Positions 1 through 8,026 of a stretch of 37,932 nucleotides of DNA are shown here, piece after piece. Within the stretch, counting starts at the first letter, position 1; each line of letters starts with the position of its first letter. The position numbers were made by a program, and so were the translations under genes. A model generated the notes under the pieces. That model was given only the letters and a program-made list of their open reading frames with translations. It was not told where the DNA came from and did no database searches. Source of the DNA: a bacterium (GTDB taxonomy: Bacteria > Sysuimicrobiota > Sysuimicrobiia > Sysuimicrobiales > Segetimicrobiaceae); NCBI GenBank assembly GCA_035945995.1, contig DASYZR010000123.1:1-37932 (forward strand), in the 5' to 3' direction.

Positions 1-23
1 AAGTGAGATCGGTAGCAAGCATG

Positions 24-260
24 TCAGGCGGTCCGAAAATCCCCTTCTGAATCCTGGAGCACGCGCAAGAAAGTCGCCGGATTGGACTCAAACGTCAGGC
101 GCTCGCCAGCCTCTCGCGCGATGATCTCGTTGAGCTTGAGGGCCTGGGCGCTGGTATCGTCGCCGATAACGACACTATCGATACCTTGCAATGCAAGACA
201 GAGTTTCAACGTCGACGGGTGCATGGCGAACTTTTCCCGGCGGCCGTCGCCAGTCGTCAT
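24..260 (-). pseudogene. Short ORF, possible oxidoreductase C-terminal remnant left of the IS
   Basis: This is a 78-codon minus-strand ORF. An in-frame TGA lies directly upstream of its ATG (rc of 261-263), so it does not run into the insertion sequence. The middle stretch, with IDSVVIGDDTSAQ, faintly resembles the C-terminal part of aldo/keto reductases, but the length is far too short for that family and the match is only by eye. Before the IS inserted, the ORF would have begun about 45 bp downstream of the 789-aa gene, so it may have been the next member of that operon or a decayed piece of one. I do not assign a function. Confidence 0.25.
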
Positions 261-271
261 TCAACGGCTAG

Positions 272-286
272 CAGGGTGCGGAAAAA
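272..286 (+). repeat. Left terminal inverted repeat of the IS
   Basis: CAGGGTGCGGAAAAA pairs with the inverse of 1588-1602, with one mismatch at position 9. If the flanking palindromic CTAG is counted, the matching end becomes 19 bp. Confidence 0.85.
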
Positions 287-366
287 GCAGGTGTGGCCGC
301 GTGAGTGATGAATCTATGTTTAGACGTAAACATAGCCTCGTACGCACCCCCTTCGGAGGACTCACA

Positions 367-1458
367 ATGCGCGGCGACGATCCTGAGCAGCCCGGGGTGT
401 TCAGCTACGTCATGCCGGAGCAGCGGGTGCCGCAGGATCATCCGCTGCGCGCGATCCGGGCGATGGTCGATACGGTCCTGCACGAGCTCTCGCCCGCGTT
501 CGACCGCCTGTACTCGAAGGTCGGCCGGCCCTCGATCCCGCCCGAACGGCTGCTGCGCGCGTTGCTGGTCCAGGTGCTCTACACGATCCGCAGCGAGCGC
601 CAGCTGATCGAGCAACTCGACTACAACCTGCTCTACCGCTGGTTTGTCGGGCTCAATATGGATGACCCGATCTGGGACGCGACGACCTTCACGAAGAATC
701 GCCAGCGCCTGCTCGACGGCGATATCGCGCAGGCCTTCTTTGAGCGCGTGCTGGCCCAGGCGCGGGAGCGGCACCTGCTCTCGGCAGAGCACTTCACCGT
801 CGACGCCACGCTGCTGGAAGCGTGGGCGGGGCTCAAGAGCTTCCGGCCGAAGGACCAGGATCCGACTGACCAGCCGCCCCCGGACGATCCGGGGAATCCG
901 ACCGTGAACTTTCACGGCGAACGACGCCGCAATGCCACCCATCAGTCGACGACGGACCCGGACGCACGGCTGTTCCGCAAGGGCAACGGGCGTGAGGCGA
1001 AGCTGTGCTACATGGGTCACGTGGTGATGGAGAACCGCCACGGCTTGGTAGTGCGGGCCCAAGCGACGGCCGCGACGGGGACCGCGGAAGCGCACACGGC
1101 TGAAGATCTGGTCGAGCAGGTGGCGGGCGAGCGGCGCTGCACGATGGGGGCGGACAAAGCCTTCGACACCGCGGACTTCGTCGATGCGATGCGCGACTTG
1201 AATGTCACCCCACATGTGGCCCAGAACACGACGGGTCGCCAGAGCGCCATCGACGAGCGGACGACCCGGCACCCCGGCTATGCGATCAGCCAGCGGACCC
1301 GCAAGCGGGTGGAAGAGATCTTCGGCTGGCTGAAGACGGTGGGCTTGATGCGCAAGCTGCGCCATCGTGGCACGGAGCGAGTGGACTGGATGTTTATCTT
1401 CGCCTGCGCTGTCTACAATCTCGTGCGACTCCGCAATCTGCGGGAGGCCGCCGCATGA
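367..1458 (+). CDS. IS5-family DDE transposase
   Basis: This 363-aa transposase cuts and joins the element ends through an RNase-H-fold DDE catalytic site. The N-terminal part (about residues 10-110) is the DUF772-type region seen in IS5 and IS1182 relatives, with RPSIPPERLLRALL and the YRWFVGL stretch. The likely catalytic residues are D146 (FTVDATLLEAW), D263 (GADKAFD) and E317 (RKRVEEIFGWLK). Length is normal for the family and no frameshift is seen. The ATG at 367 was chosen because GGAGGA at 355-360 lies six bases upstream and the following sequence (MRGDD...) is the usual family start; an open frame upstream to position 82 crosses the element end and is not coding. Confidence 0.92.
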   Translation: MRGDDPEQPGVFSYVMPEQRVPQDHPLRAIRAMVDTVLHELSPAFDRLYSKVGRPSIPPERLLRALLVQVLYTIRSERQLIEQLDYNLLYRWFVGLNMDDPIWDATTFTKNRQRLLDGDIAQAFFERVLAQARERHLLSAEHFTVDATLLEAWAGLKSFRPKDQDPTDQPPPDDPGNPTVNFHGERRRNATHQSTTDPDARLFRKGNGREAKLCYMGHVVMENRHGLVVRAQATAATGTAEAHTAEDLVEQVAGERRCTMGADKAFDTADFVDAMRDLNVTPHVAQNTTGRQSAIDERTTRHPGYAISQRTRKRVEEIFGWLKTVGLMRKLRHRGTERVDWMFIFACAVYNLVRLRNLREAAA

Positions 1459-1587
1459 AGGAGACGTGTCTCTTGACGACGTTGAGGACAGTAAGTCACA
1501 CCGAATCCCGAACCCCGGGATCGTCGCAGGCCCTCGATTAAGCATGGTCCCGATCGGTGTGGGCACGACGAACGCACCTGAGCTCAA

Positions 1588-1602
1588 TTTTTCTGCACCC
1601 TG
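1588..1602 (-). repeat. Right terminal inverted repeat of the IS
   Basis: On the minus strand it reads CAGGGTGCAGAAAAA, matching the left end at 14 of 15 positions. It is followed outside by CTAG at 1603-1606. Confidence 0.85.
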
Positions 1603-1611
1603 CTAGAAGCG

Positions 1612-3981
1612 CTACTTGCGGTAGACTACGGTCTTGACGTCGGGGTTGATGAAATTGTCGTTGAGAAAGACCGCCAGCACGATCGTGTAGTCGCCGCGGC
1701 TGAGCCCGTCCGCCGGATTGAAGGAAAAACCGCCGCTCTTGGGCCCGGCAACAGTGCCGGCCTTGACGACCTGTCCGTCGCCTCGCACGACGAGATACCG
1801 GCAGACCGCGTTGATGTCGTCATAGGCGCCGGACGTATTGCTCCCGAGCGCTTCCGTGACCATCTTGTAGTAGCGGTCGTACTTGAACACGCGCTCCACG
1901 TCCGGCCGGAACTCGATCCGGCCCCCGCGAACGGCGATCGTCCGGATGAACGCGCGGCGGGGATACACTTCCTTGTCGAACGAGCCGACGCCGAGCGGGT
2001 AACTGAGGTCCCGAAAGACCCCCAACACCACGCCGGTCTGCGACCACGACTGGAGCCGGTAGGGACCGTTCGTAACGAGAAAATGGTGGTGTTCGCGATA
2101 GAAGGCCGCGAGCGCGCGCCACCGTTTCCGCGCGTCCCCGGCCGTCACCATGCCCCGCAGCGCCTCCGGCACGTAGCCTTGGGCCGCGAATTCGTCGACG
2201 ATCCGGGCCAGTCGCTCTCGCTGCGTCGGTGAGCGGACGAGATCGAGGACCGGCACCCGAAGGCGCGCCGCCGCTTCCGGGGAGAGCGTGCCGACGCCGC
2301 GCCGGGCGGCCTCGTCCATAAGCGCGAGCACGTGCCACGGCACAGTGCTCCACGGCATCGCCACGAGCGGGGTATATTGGTCGGCCCCCGCGTACCCGAG
2401 GTAGACCCGGACGATCGGCACGTCGTACCGCAGCTTCAGGTCGCCGCCGAGGTCTCTCACGACCTTCTGAACGCCGGTGATCTTGACGCCGGCGAGAAAC
2501 CGCCGGACCAACACGGTGTCGCGGCCGACCGCCGGATCATACGCGCCGCGATCGCCGCCCGGTCCTACCCCCCAGCGATAGGCAAAGGCGAACGGATACA
2601 GCACGTCCGCGGCGGTCATCGACGTACCGTCGTGAAACAATGAGGCGAGCACCCGGTACTCCACCATGTCGGCCGCCCGCTTACCCGGCCCGACGCGATC
2701 GAGCGCGCCGCTTCCCCTATGCGGCAGGACCGCGTCGGCGGGAACGTCGACCTGGTGCCGGGACGCATCGGGCACCGCGACGCCGCCGAAGGCGCGCTGG
2801 ACCTTCACGCTCCAGGTTTCCCAACTGCCGATCCGGTTGGCGATCCAGCCGCCGCCGTAGGGCGCGGGCAGCATCGCCGGGTCGCCCACGGCCGCCCACA
2901 CGAGGCGCCCGAGCGGATCCCCGAAGCCGGCCACCGGATTCCACGCCGCGGGCGGCCTACCCCCTCCGGGGGGCGGCGCCGCCAGGCCGAGGCGCAACAC
3001 GCCGTTCCACGGAAAGTCCTTGAGCTTGGCGGTGCGGACGAAGATGCCGGAGTCGAACCCGTCGTAGGAATCGAACCCGACGTTCTCGATGCCCGGCGAG
3101 TAGGCGCTGCTGTAGTACTCCCGGCGCGTCGTGTAGCCGGCGACGACGCGCTCGCATCCGCGCCGCAGCAGGGACACGAGACGCCTCTCGAGGTTGACCG
3201 ACTGCGCCTCGCTGCGCGGCTCTCCCGAGATCAGCTGTCCGTACACCCGGTCGATGTCCGCACGGGCCGTGTGATCCCCGACGCTTCCGGCCATCAACAG
3301 ATACGCGTCGAACCAGCCTTCCTTGAGCCAGGGCGGGCCGATCCATCCGGCAAACCGGGTCGCGTGAGCGGCCAGGAGATCGCGCAGCGTAACCGTCTCG
3401 ACGCGCACGTCCCAGTCGGCCGTCGCGCCGCGCCACGCGGACGCGCCGAGCAGCGCTGCCGCGGCGGATCCGTCCGCGATCACGACCAGGCCGCCGGTAC
3501 CGGGAGTGCCGGCAGGAGCGGATGTTCCTTTCCGCGCCGCCGCCGCGAGGTCGGCATGGGCAAGGTAGTCCTCGTGGTAGGGCGTCACCGGGTAAGGCGC
3601 AAACACGAAGCCCCCGTGCTTGGCCGTCAGCATCCCCGCGGCGCGCTGCGCCGCTGCGCAGCGCGCCGCGCCGTCTTTGAGCCGGCCGGCGTTGACCGTT
3701 AGGACGACATAGGCGTCGAGCGAGTCAATCGACGTCACGTCGGCGGGCGGCTGCCGCCCTTCATAGGGGTTGCCGCCGACAAACGCGTGGATCGCCGCCC
3801 GGCCGAGCGGGCCTCCCGCGGCGGCGGGCGTCATCGATTCGATCCGAATTTCGTGCGGGTAGTAGGACGGGTCAAACGGCGACTCGTGCCCGGCCCGCGT
3901 CGGCACGGTCAGCGTCAGCACCAGCACCGCGGCGGTGGCCGAAAGGCGCAGCACGTCCCCGGCGTGCCGGGGCCGCGTCAT
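1612..3981 (-). CDS. Large secreted protein, weakly family-5 solute-binding-like, linked to liv operon 1
   Basis: This is a 789-aa exported protein. From the ATG at 3981 it starts with a basic stretch and a hydrophobic signal segment (LRLSATAAVLVLTLTVP). An earlier ATG at 4095 would add only an Arg/Ser-rich low-complexity leader, so I reject it. Midway, LFHDGTSMTAADVLYPFAF strongly recalls the 'DGTxFTAADV' motif of peptide/nickel-type (SBP_bac_5) binding proteins, and a later NGPYRLQSWS also fits that fold. The N-terminal third is not recognised. The C-terminal 80 residues look like a beta-rich domain. It lies downstream of a Tat-exported binding protein on the same strand, so it may be a second extracytoplasmic component of that importer. 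The true family is uncertain; homology is by eye only. Confidence 0.6.
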   Translation of the reverse strand: MTRPRHAGDVLRLSATAAVLVLTLTVPTRAGHESPFDPSYYPHEIRIESMTPAAAGGPLGRAAIHAFVGGNPYEGRQPPADVTSIDSLDAYVVLTVNAGRLKDGAARCAAAQRAAGMLTAKHGGFVFAPYPVTPYHEDYLAHADLAAAARKGTSAPAGTPGTGGLVVIADGSAAAALLGASAWRGATADWDVRVETVTLRDLLAAHATRFAGWIGPPWLKEGWFDAYLLMAGSVGDHTARADIDRVYGQLISGEPRSEAQSVNLERRLVSLLRRGCERVVAGYTTRREYYSSAYSPGIENVGFDSYDGFDSGIFVRTAKLKDFPWNGVLRLGLAAPPPGGGRPPAAWNPVAGFGDPLGRLVWAAVGDPAMLPAPYGGGWIANRIGSWETWSVKVQRAFGGVAVPDASRHQVDVPADAVLPHRGSGALDRVGPGKRAADMVEYRVLASLFHDGTSMTAADVLYPFAFAYRWGVGPGGDRGAYDPAVGRDTVLVRRFLAGVKITGVQKVVRDLGGDLKLRYDVPIVRVYLGYAGADQYTPLVAMPWSTVPWHVLALMDEAARRGVGTLSPEAAARLRVPVLDLVRSPTQRERLARIVDEFAAQGYVPEALRGMVTAGDARKRWRALAAFYREHHHFLVTNGPYRLQSWSQTGVVLGVFRDLSYPLGVGSFDKEVYPRRAFIRTIAVRGGRIEFRPDVERVFKYDRYYKMVTEALGSNTSGAYDDINAVCRYLVVRGDGQVVKAGTVAGPKSGGFSFNPADGLSRGDYTIVLAVFLNDNFINPDVKTVVYRK

Positions 3982-4164
3982 CTGAAATCGGCGGCCCCGG
4001 CTGCGGGGCCGTTCGGGCCTGCGGCGCGAGCCAGGACGTCCCCGCGCCAGACGGGGGGCGGGACTGCCGGCGGAGGCGGACTCAACGCGAAGCATGGATC
4101 ATCGGCGGTCAAAAAGACGGGAGCCGCGGGATGCCGCGGCCCCCGCCTCACAACCGTGCGGCGA

Positions 4165-5559
4165 CTAGCCCGCGACCTTCGGCCAGGTCTTGTTGATCCA
4201 GTCGGAGGTCCGGGTATCGTCGCCCTTCGGCGCCGGCCAGCCGGGCGGTGCCGTGATGCTGCGGATCGGGATGGTGATGACCCGGCTGGTATCCATCGTC
4301 TGGAACGGGTAGTTCGGGTAGTTCTTGGTGAAGCCGGTCATCGCGTCCTTGTAGCCCTGATGGTTGTCCGGACGGAACCACACGTATCCGCCGGGGCCGG
4401 CGTAGCCGAGTCCCTCGAGCTGGCTGATGATCGCCTCGTCATCCGGCCAGCCGCCGGTCAGCTTGTTCGCCTTCGCGATCGCCACCTGCAGCATGTGCAT
4501 CGCGGAGTACCCGCCCTCGGCCTGGAAGTTCGGGTACTCCTTCCACCGCGCGTAGTACGCGTTGACGAAGTCGTTGTTGAGCGGCCACTTCCTCCCGGAC
4601 GGGAACGTGAAGTAGTAGTTCGCGTGGCAGCCTCCGATCACGCCCTCGGGGTGATCCTTGCCGATCGCCTGCGGCGCAACGCCCAGCGCGAGCGTGGTAG
4701 CATACTTCATCTTCTTGTAGAGGCCGTACCCCAGCGCCTGTTTGTAGAAGGCGATGTAGTCGCCGCCCCAGACCGAGGTGAAGAGGATGTCCGGCTTCGC
4801 CGAGATGGCCTTGGTGATGTGGGCCGCGAAATCGGTGGTCCCGAGCTTGGGCCACCCCTCCATGACGACCTGCGAGCCGGGCAGCAGCTTCTCGCTCACG
4901 ACCCGGACGTGCTGGAACGCGTTCCGGCCGTACGAGTAGTCGGGATGGATGTGGGCGATCCGCCGCACGTGCGGGTACGTCTGCGCCATCGCGATCGCCG
5001 CGGTCACGCCGTCGGCCGACTGGATGTTCGTGATGCGGAAGATGTACTTGGGATCCGGGACGGCCTTGTCAAACAGAAAGTCCGTGCAGCCGTCGACGAA
5101 AATCGTGAGCACCTTCAGTTCTTCCGCGACCGGGCCCAGCGCCGGCGTGTTGCCGCTGGACGTGATGCCGGTGAAGAAGTCGATCTTCTCCGAGACCTTG
5201 AGCCGCCTCAGCTCCTTGACGTTCGCGTCCGTGCCGGCGTTCTCGTCGGCCTTGATCAGCTCGATCTTGCGCTTCCCGAGCAGGCCGCCCTTCGCGTTGA
5301 TCTCCTCCACGGCGAGCACCGTGCCCTTGTACATCGGCTCGCCGAGCACCGCGGCCGGGCCGGAGAAGAACGTCATCTGGCCGACCTTGAACGGCGTGTC
5401 CGGGATCTTGCCGGAGGCCGGCTGCGCCTGGGCCAGATCGGGCGCGGCCAGACGGCCGGCTCCCGAGACGGCCGCGGCACCGACCGCCGCCGTCCCGACG
5501 GTGACGCCCATCTGCGTGAAGAACTCTCGACGACTAACTTCCTTCTTGTTGTCAGCCAA
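4165..5559 (-). CDS. livK: Branched-chain-amino-acid-type ABC substrate-binding protein (Tat signal)
   Basis: This periplasmic-type binding protein (Peripla_BP_6 family, about 464 aa) captures an amino-acid-like or carboxylate ligand for the LivHMGF importer encoded upstream. It begins with a twin-arginine signal (SRREFF followed by VTVGTAAVGAAAVSGAG), so it is probably exported folded. The mature part opens with PFKVGQMTFFSGPAAVLGEP, then the GTVLAVEEINAKGGLLG segment typical of the family. I chose the TTG at 5559 because AGGGGGTG lies seven bases upstream and the signal then starts close to the N-terminus; an ATG at 5598 gives a 13-residue extension with no comparable ribosome site. The ligand cannot be read from sequence; in this family it may be a branched-chain amino acid, an amide, urea or an aromatic acid. 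Confidence 0.9.
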   Translation of the reverse strand: MADNKKEVSRREFFTQMGVTVGTAAVGAAAVSGAGRLAAPDLAQAQPASGKIPDTPFKVGQMTFFSGPAAVLGEPMYKGTVLAVEEINAKGGLLGKRKIELIKADENAGTDANVKELRRLKVSEKIDFFTGITSSGNTPALGPVAEELKVLTIFVDGCTDFLFDKAVPDPKYIFRITNIQSADGVTAAIAMAQTYPHVRRIAHIHPDYSYGRNAFQHVRVVSEKLLPGSQVVMEGWPKLGTTDFAAHITKAISAKPDILFTSVWGGDYIAFYKQALGYGLYKKMKYATTLALGVAPQAIGKDHPEGVIGGCHANYYFTFPSGRKWPLNNDFVNAYYARWKEYPNFQAEGGYSAMHMLQVAIAKANKLTGGWPDDEAIISQLEGLGYAGPGGYVWFRPDNHQGYKDAMTGFTKNYPNYPFQTMDTSRVITIPIRSITAPPGWPAPKGDDTRTSDWINKTWPKVAG

Positions 5560-5623
5560 GCTTCCCCACCCCCTATGTGCCGCGCCGATCGCGTTCAAGC
5601 GCCACCCGGGGCTCCGCGAAAGG

Positions 5624-5653
5624 GCCGCAAACCGGGCAGCCGCAAACCGGGCA
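5624..5653 (+). repeat. 15-bp tandem repeat upstream of the binding-protein gene
   Basis: GCCGCAAACCGGGCA occurs twice end to end, followed by a degenerate third copy (GCGGCAACCCG). It lies about 65 bp upstream of the TTG start of the binding-protein gene. A minus-strand TAATAT (rc of about 5668-5673) sits just upstream of it and could be a -10 box; the best -35-like TTGATA is 22 bp away, too far for a standard promoter, so no promoter is called. Confidence 0.5.
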
Positions 5654-5775
5654 GCGGCAACCCGCTATATTAGCCGCCTGCGGTACGGTTCCTCTATCAA
5701 AGATCTGTAACGGGCGCCGCCGCGGTCGTTACAAAGCCCGCGGCCGGGTGTAATGGCCGGCGGATCCCCGAGGGG

Positions 5776-6528
5776 TTATGCCGGCGTGGCCCCCGCGTGC
5801 GCCGGCGGCACGACCGGCCTCTCCGCCGAACCGGCTGTCTCGGCGCGGTTGATCAACCACGCCAGCGCGAGCACGGCGAGCGTCGTCCCGATCAGCACGA
5901 CCAGGCTGGCGATGGAGGAGATCGTCGCGAGCAGGGCGAGTGTGCCGCTGGTCAAGCCCTGCAGGGCGAGTGCGAGGACGGGAAGAACCGGGGCGCCGCA
6001 CCCTGTGACCCCGCACGACGACGTGAACAGACCGAGCGTGCTGAACACGGCACCGGCCGCCCCGCCGCGTCCTCCGCGTGCGGCCGCCCAGCCGCCGACG
6101 GTCCGTCCCCCGCTGTGGGACTCACGCCGTCCGCCGCGCGCGGAAAACCACAGCGCAAAGTATGCGCCGAATGCGACGCCCATGTAGATCCACCGGATGA
6201 AGTCCGGGATGCCCGCGGAGAATCCCCACGCCGGCTCGTCATACGGGCTGTTGGCGATGAACCAGAAGATGGCCACGTTCGAGAGGAACTCGATCTTGCG
6301 CGCGAGGGTCACGTCCGGCGACAGCACCCACGACGGCGCGTGCCGGAGCCACGGGTTGAAGGTGAAATAATCGTACGGTTTGCGGAACACCGACAGCACG
6401 ATCACAGGCAGGAAGACGTCGAGGGCCACGACGGCCAGCGCGACGCCGGCGAAGACGGACGGCCTCGCCCGTATCGCCCGCCAGATCGTGGCGAAGGTGC
6501 CGGAGACGCCGCGTGCGATGCCTTTCAT
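5776..6528 (-). CDS. Small polytopic membrane protein with CGVTGCG motif, in liv operon 1
   Basis: This 250-aa membrane protein is of unrecognised family. Hydrophobic segments are seen at about residues 26-48, 80-95, 108-128 and two or three more after about 150. A paired-cysteine motif SCGVTGCGAPVLP lies at the start of the C-terminal membrane block. A Gly/Arg-rich hydrophilic loop separates the two halves. Its ATG lies 10 bases after the livF stop, with GGGGTGG as ribosome site, so it is co-transcribed and probably translationally coupled with livHMGF. No standard liv importer has such a subunit. It could sense, stabilise or energise the importer, or act independently on a metal or thiol; sequence alone does not decide. 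Confidence 0.75.
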   Translation of the reverse strand: MKGIARGVSGTFATIWRAIRARPSVFAGVALAVVALDVFLPVIVLSVFRKPYDYFTFNPWLRHAPSWVLSPDVTLARKIEFLSNVAIFWFIANSPYDEPAWGFSAGIPDFIRWIYMGVAFGAYFALWFSARGGRRESHSGGRTVGGWAAARGGRGGAAGAVFSTLGLFTSSCGVTGCGAPVLPVLALALQGLTSGTLALLATISSIASLVVLIGTTLAVLALAWLINRAETAGSAERPVVPPAHAGATPA

Positions 6529-6538
6529 GAGACCACCC

Positions 6539-7273
6539 CTACCCGCGGATCGTCTGCATGACGGACTCGTTCGCGAACACGTCGGCCGGCGCGCCTTGGA
6601 AGAGGATCTCGCCGCGATCGATGACGTACAGCCGATCCGCGACCTTGGCCGCGCTCACAACGTTCGATTCGGCGATCAGCATCGAGATGCCCATGTCTTG
6701 AATCTTACGGACGGCGTCGGCGAACCGGTTGACGACGACCGGCGCGAGACCCTCGAACGCTTCGTCGAGCAGCAGCACGGACGGCAGGAGTGACATCGAT
6801 CGGGCGATCGCGACCATCTTCTTCTCGCCTCCGCTCAGGTGCAGACCCTTGCGGGGCAAGAGGCGTCGCAGCTCCGGGAACAACTCATCGATCGCGTCGC
6901 TGTGCCGGGCGCGGGCGCCGTCCCCCGCGCCAGGCGGGGTTCCGGCCAGCCAGGTCCCCATGCGGAGATGTTCGGCCACGGTCAGGTCCGGGAAGATCCC
7001 GCAGTCGTCGGGCGCGTAGCCGATGCCACGACGCGCGCGGATGTGCGTGGCGATCGCCGTGATCTCACGTCCGTGATACGTGACGGTGCCCGAGTGAACC
7101 GGCAGGAGGCCCATCACACTTTCCATGGCGGTCGTCTTGCCGGCGCCGTTCCGTCCGACCAGACATACGGTCTCGCCGCTGTGCACGGCCAGCGACACAT
7201 CGCGCAGCACGTGCGCCTGACCGCGGTAGACGTTGACGCCGTCGAGCGCGAGCACGGTCCCCGGCTCCGTCAT
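6539..7273 (-). CDS. livF: LivF-type ABC ATPase (liv operon 1)
   Basis: This 244-aa ATP-binding subunit of a branched-chain-amino-acid-type importer hydrolyses ATP on the cytoplasmic face with LivG. Walker A GRNGAGKT is at residues 40-47, the signature LSGGE at 146-150 and Walker B LLLDE at 167-171. The final VFANESVMQTIRG is the usual short LivF ending. The ATG at 7273 overlaps the livG stop in ATGA, and a much longer upstream open frame is only livG read out of frame. Within Walker B the usual 'DEPxxGLAP' reads DEAFEGLAP, a Pro-to-Ala change that is seen in some relatives and should not abolish function. Confidence 0.93.
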   Translation of the reverse strand: MTEPGTVLALDGVNVYRGQAHVLRDVSLAVHSGETVCLVGRNGAGKTTAMESVMGLLPVHSGTVTYHGREITAIATHIRARRGIGYAPDDCGIFPDLTVAEHLRMGTWLAGTPPGAGDGARARHSDAIDELFPELRRLLPRKGLHLSGGEKKMVAIARSMSLLPSVLLLDEAFEGLAPVVVNRFADAVRKIQDMGISMLIAESNVVSAAKVADRLYVIDRGEILFQGAPADVFANESVMQTIRG

Positions 7274-8025
7274 CGGATCACGTTCCGTCCGAGCATCGCC
7301 GCGACCCGCTCGTCGCGCACGATCTCGCCGGGCGCGCCCGCGGCGAGCACGCGTCCCTCGTGCATCAAGAGGATGGCGTCCGAGTACTTGAAGACGATGT
7401 CCATATCGTGCTCGACGATGACCGCGCTGAGGCCGTGGGACCGCACGACGGACTCGATCCGGTCCATGATCTGGCTCTTCTCGCGCGTGCCCACGCCGCT
7501 CGTCGGCTCGTCGAGCAGGATGAGCCGCGGCCGCAGCGCGTAGGCGAGCGCGACGTCGAGCAGTTTGCGCTCGCCCTGCGCGAGCCCGCCCGCCGCGACG
7601 TTCCACTTGTCGGCGAGGCCGAAGTCCGCCAGGACCCTGCGGGCCTCGTCCTCCGCTTCACGGTCGCGATCGGCGACGTGCAGGGCTTTATGGGTCTTGT
7701 TCTCGCGGGTGAACACCGCGAGCCGCACGTTATCCAGCACCGTCATGAGGTCGAACAGGTTGACCAGCTGGAAACTGCGCGCGATCCCCGCCTTGATCCG
7801 GCCGAAGACCGGCAGCGTCGTGATGTCCTGCCCGGCGAAGACGATCGTCCCCGCGTCGGGCTGCAGGAGACCGGTGATCAGATTCACGAGCGTGGTCTTG
7901 CCGGCGCCGTTGGAGCCGACGACGGCGACGAGGCGTTCCGGCTCGACGAAGAAGTCCACGCCGTCGACGGCGTGGTTGTCGCCGAAGGATTTCCGAAGTC
8001 CCTGCGCGGCGAGCAGCGGCGGCAT
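7270..8025 (-). CDS. livG: LivG-type ABC ATPase (liv operon 1)
   Basis: This 251-aa ATP-binding partner of LivF has Walker A GSNGAGKT at residues 37-44, signature LAQGE at 148-152, Walker B LLDEP at 170-174 and the switch histidine in IVEHDMD at about 206. The signature LAQGE departs from the consensus LSGGQ but is within the range for LivG proteins, which often read LSYG or LPYG. The ATG at 8025 lies three bases from the livM stop. The stop overlaps the livF start by four bases (ATGA), showing translational coupling in the order livH-livM-livG-livF. Confidence 0.93.
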   Translation of the reverse strand: MPPLLAAQGLRKSFGDNHAVDGVDFFVEPERLVAVVGSNGAGKTTLVNLITGLLQPDAGTIVFAGQDITTLPVFGRIKAGIARSFQLVNLFDLMTVLDNVRLAVFTRENKTHKALHVADRDREAEDEARRVLADFGLADKWNVAAGGLAQGERKLLDVALAYALRPRLILLDEPTSGVGTREKSQIMDRIESVVRSHGLSAVIVEHDMDIVFKYSDAILLMHEGRVLAAGAPGEIVRDERVAAMLGRNVIR

Positions 8026-8026
8026 G

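Larger units (their letters stand above)
272..1602 (+). mobile_element. Complete IS5-type insertion sequence (about 1.33 kb)
   Basis: A single transposase gene is enclosed by terminal inverted repeats, CAGGGTGCGGAAAAA at 272-286 and its inverse at 1588-1602 (14 of 15 identical). CTAG occurs directly outside both ends (268-271 and 1603-1606), which fits a 4-bp target duplication of the YTAR type known for IS5 relatives. Because CTAG is itself a palindrome, the exact element boundary could shift by a few bases. The transposase reading frame is intact with a strong ribosome site, so the element looks recent and possibly active. It sits 5 bp past the stop codon of the 789-aa minus-strand gene and does not break that gene. 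Confidence 0.88.

Noticed and set aside
268-1587. A 439-codon minus-strand frame opposite the transposase.
   Set aside because: It is the antisense of the transposase with low-complexity Arg/Val/Ala composition; the plus-strand gene has the ribosome site and the DDE motifs.
3787-5673. A 628-codon plus-strand frame over the binding-protein gene.
   Set aside because: Antisense artefact; composition is Arg/Asp/Val-rich and the minus-strand gene is unmistakable.
5650-5700. A promoter for the liv operon 1 binding protein (TTGATA...TAATAT).
   Set aside because: The spacing of 22 bp is too long for a standard sigma-70 promoter.
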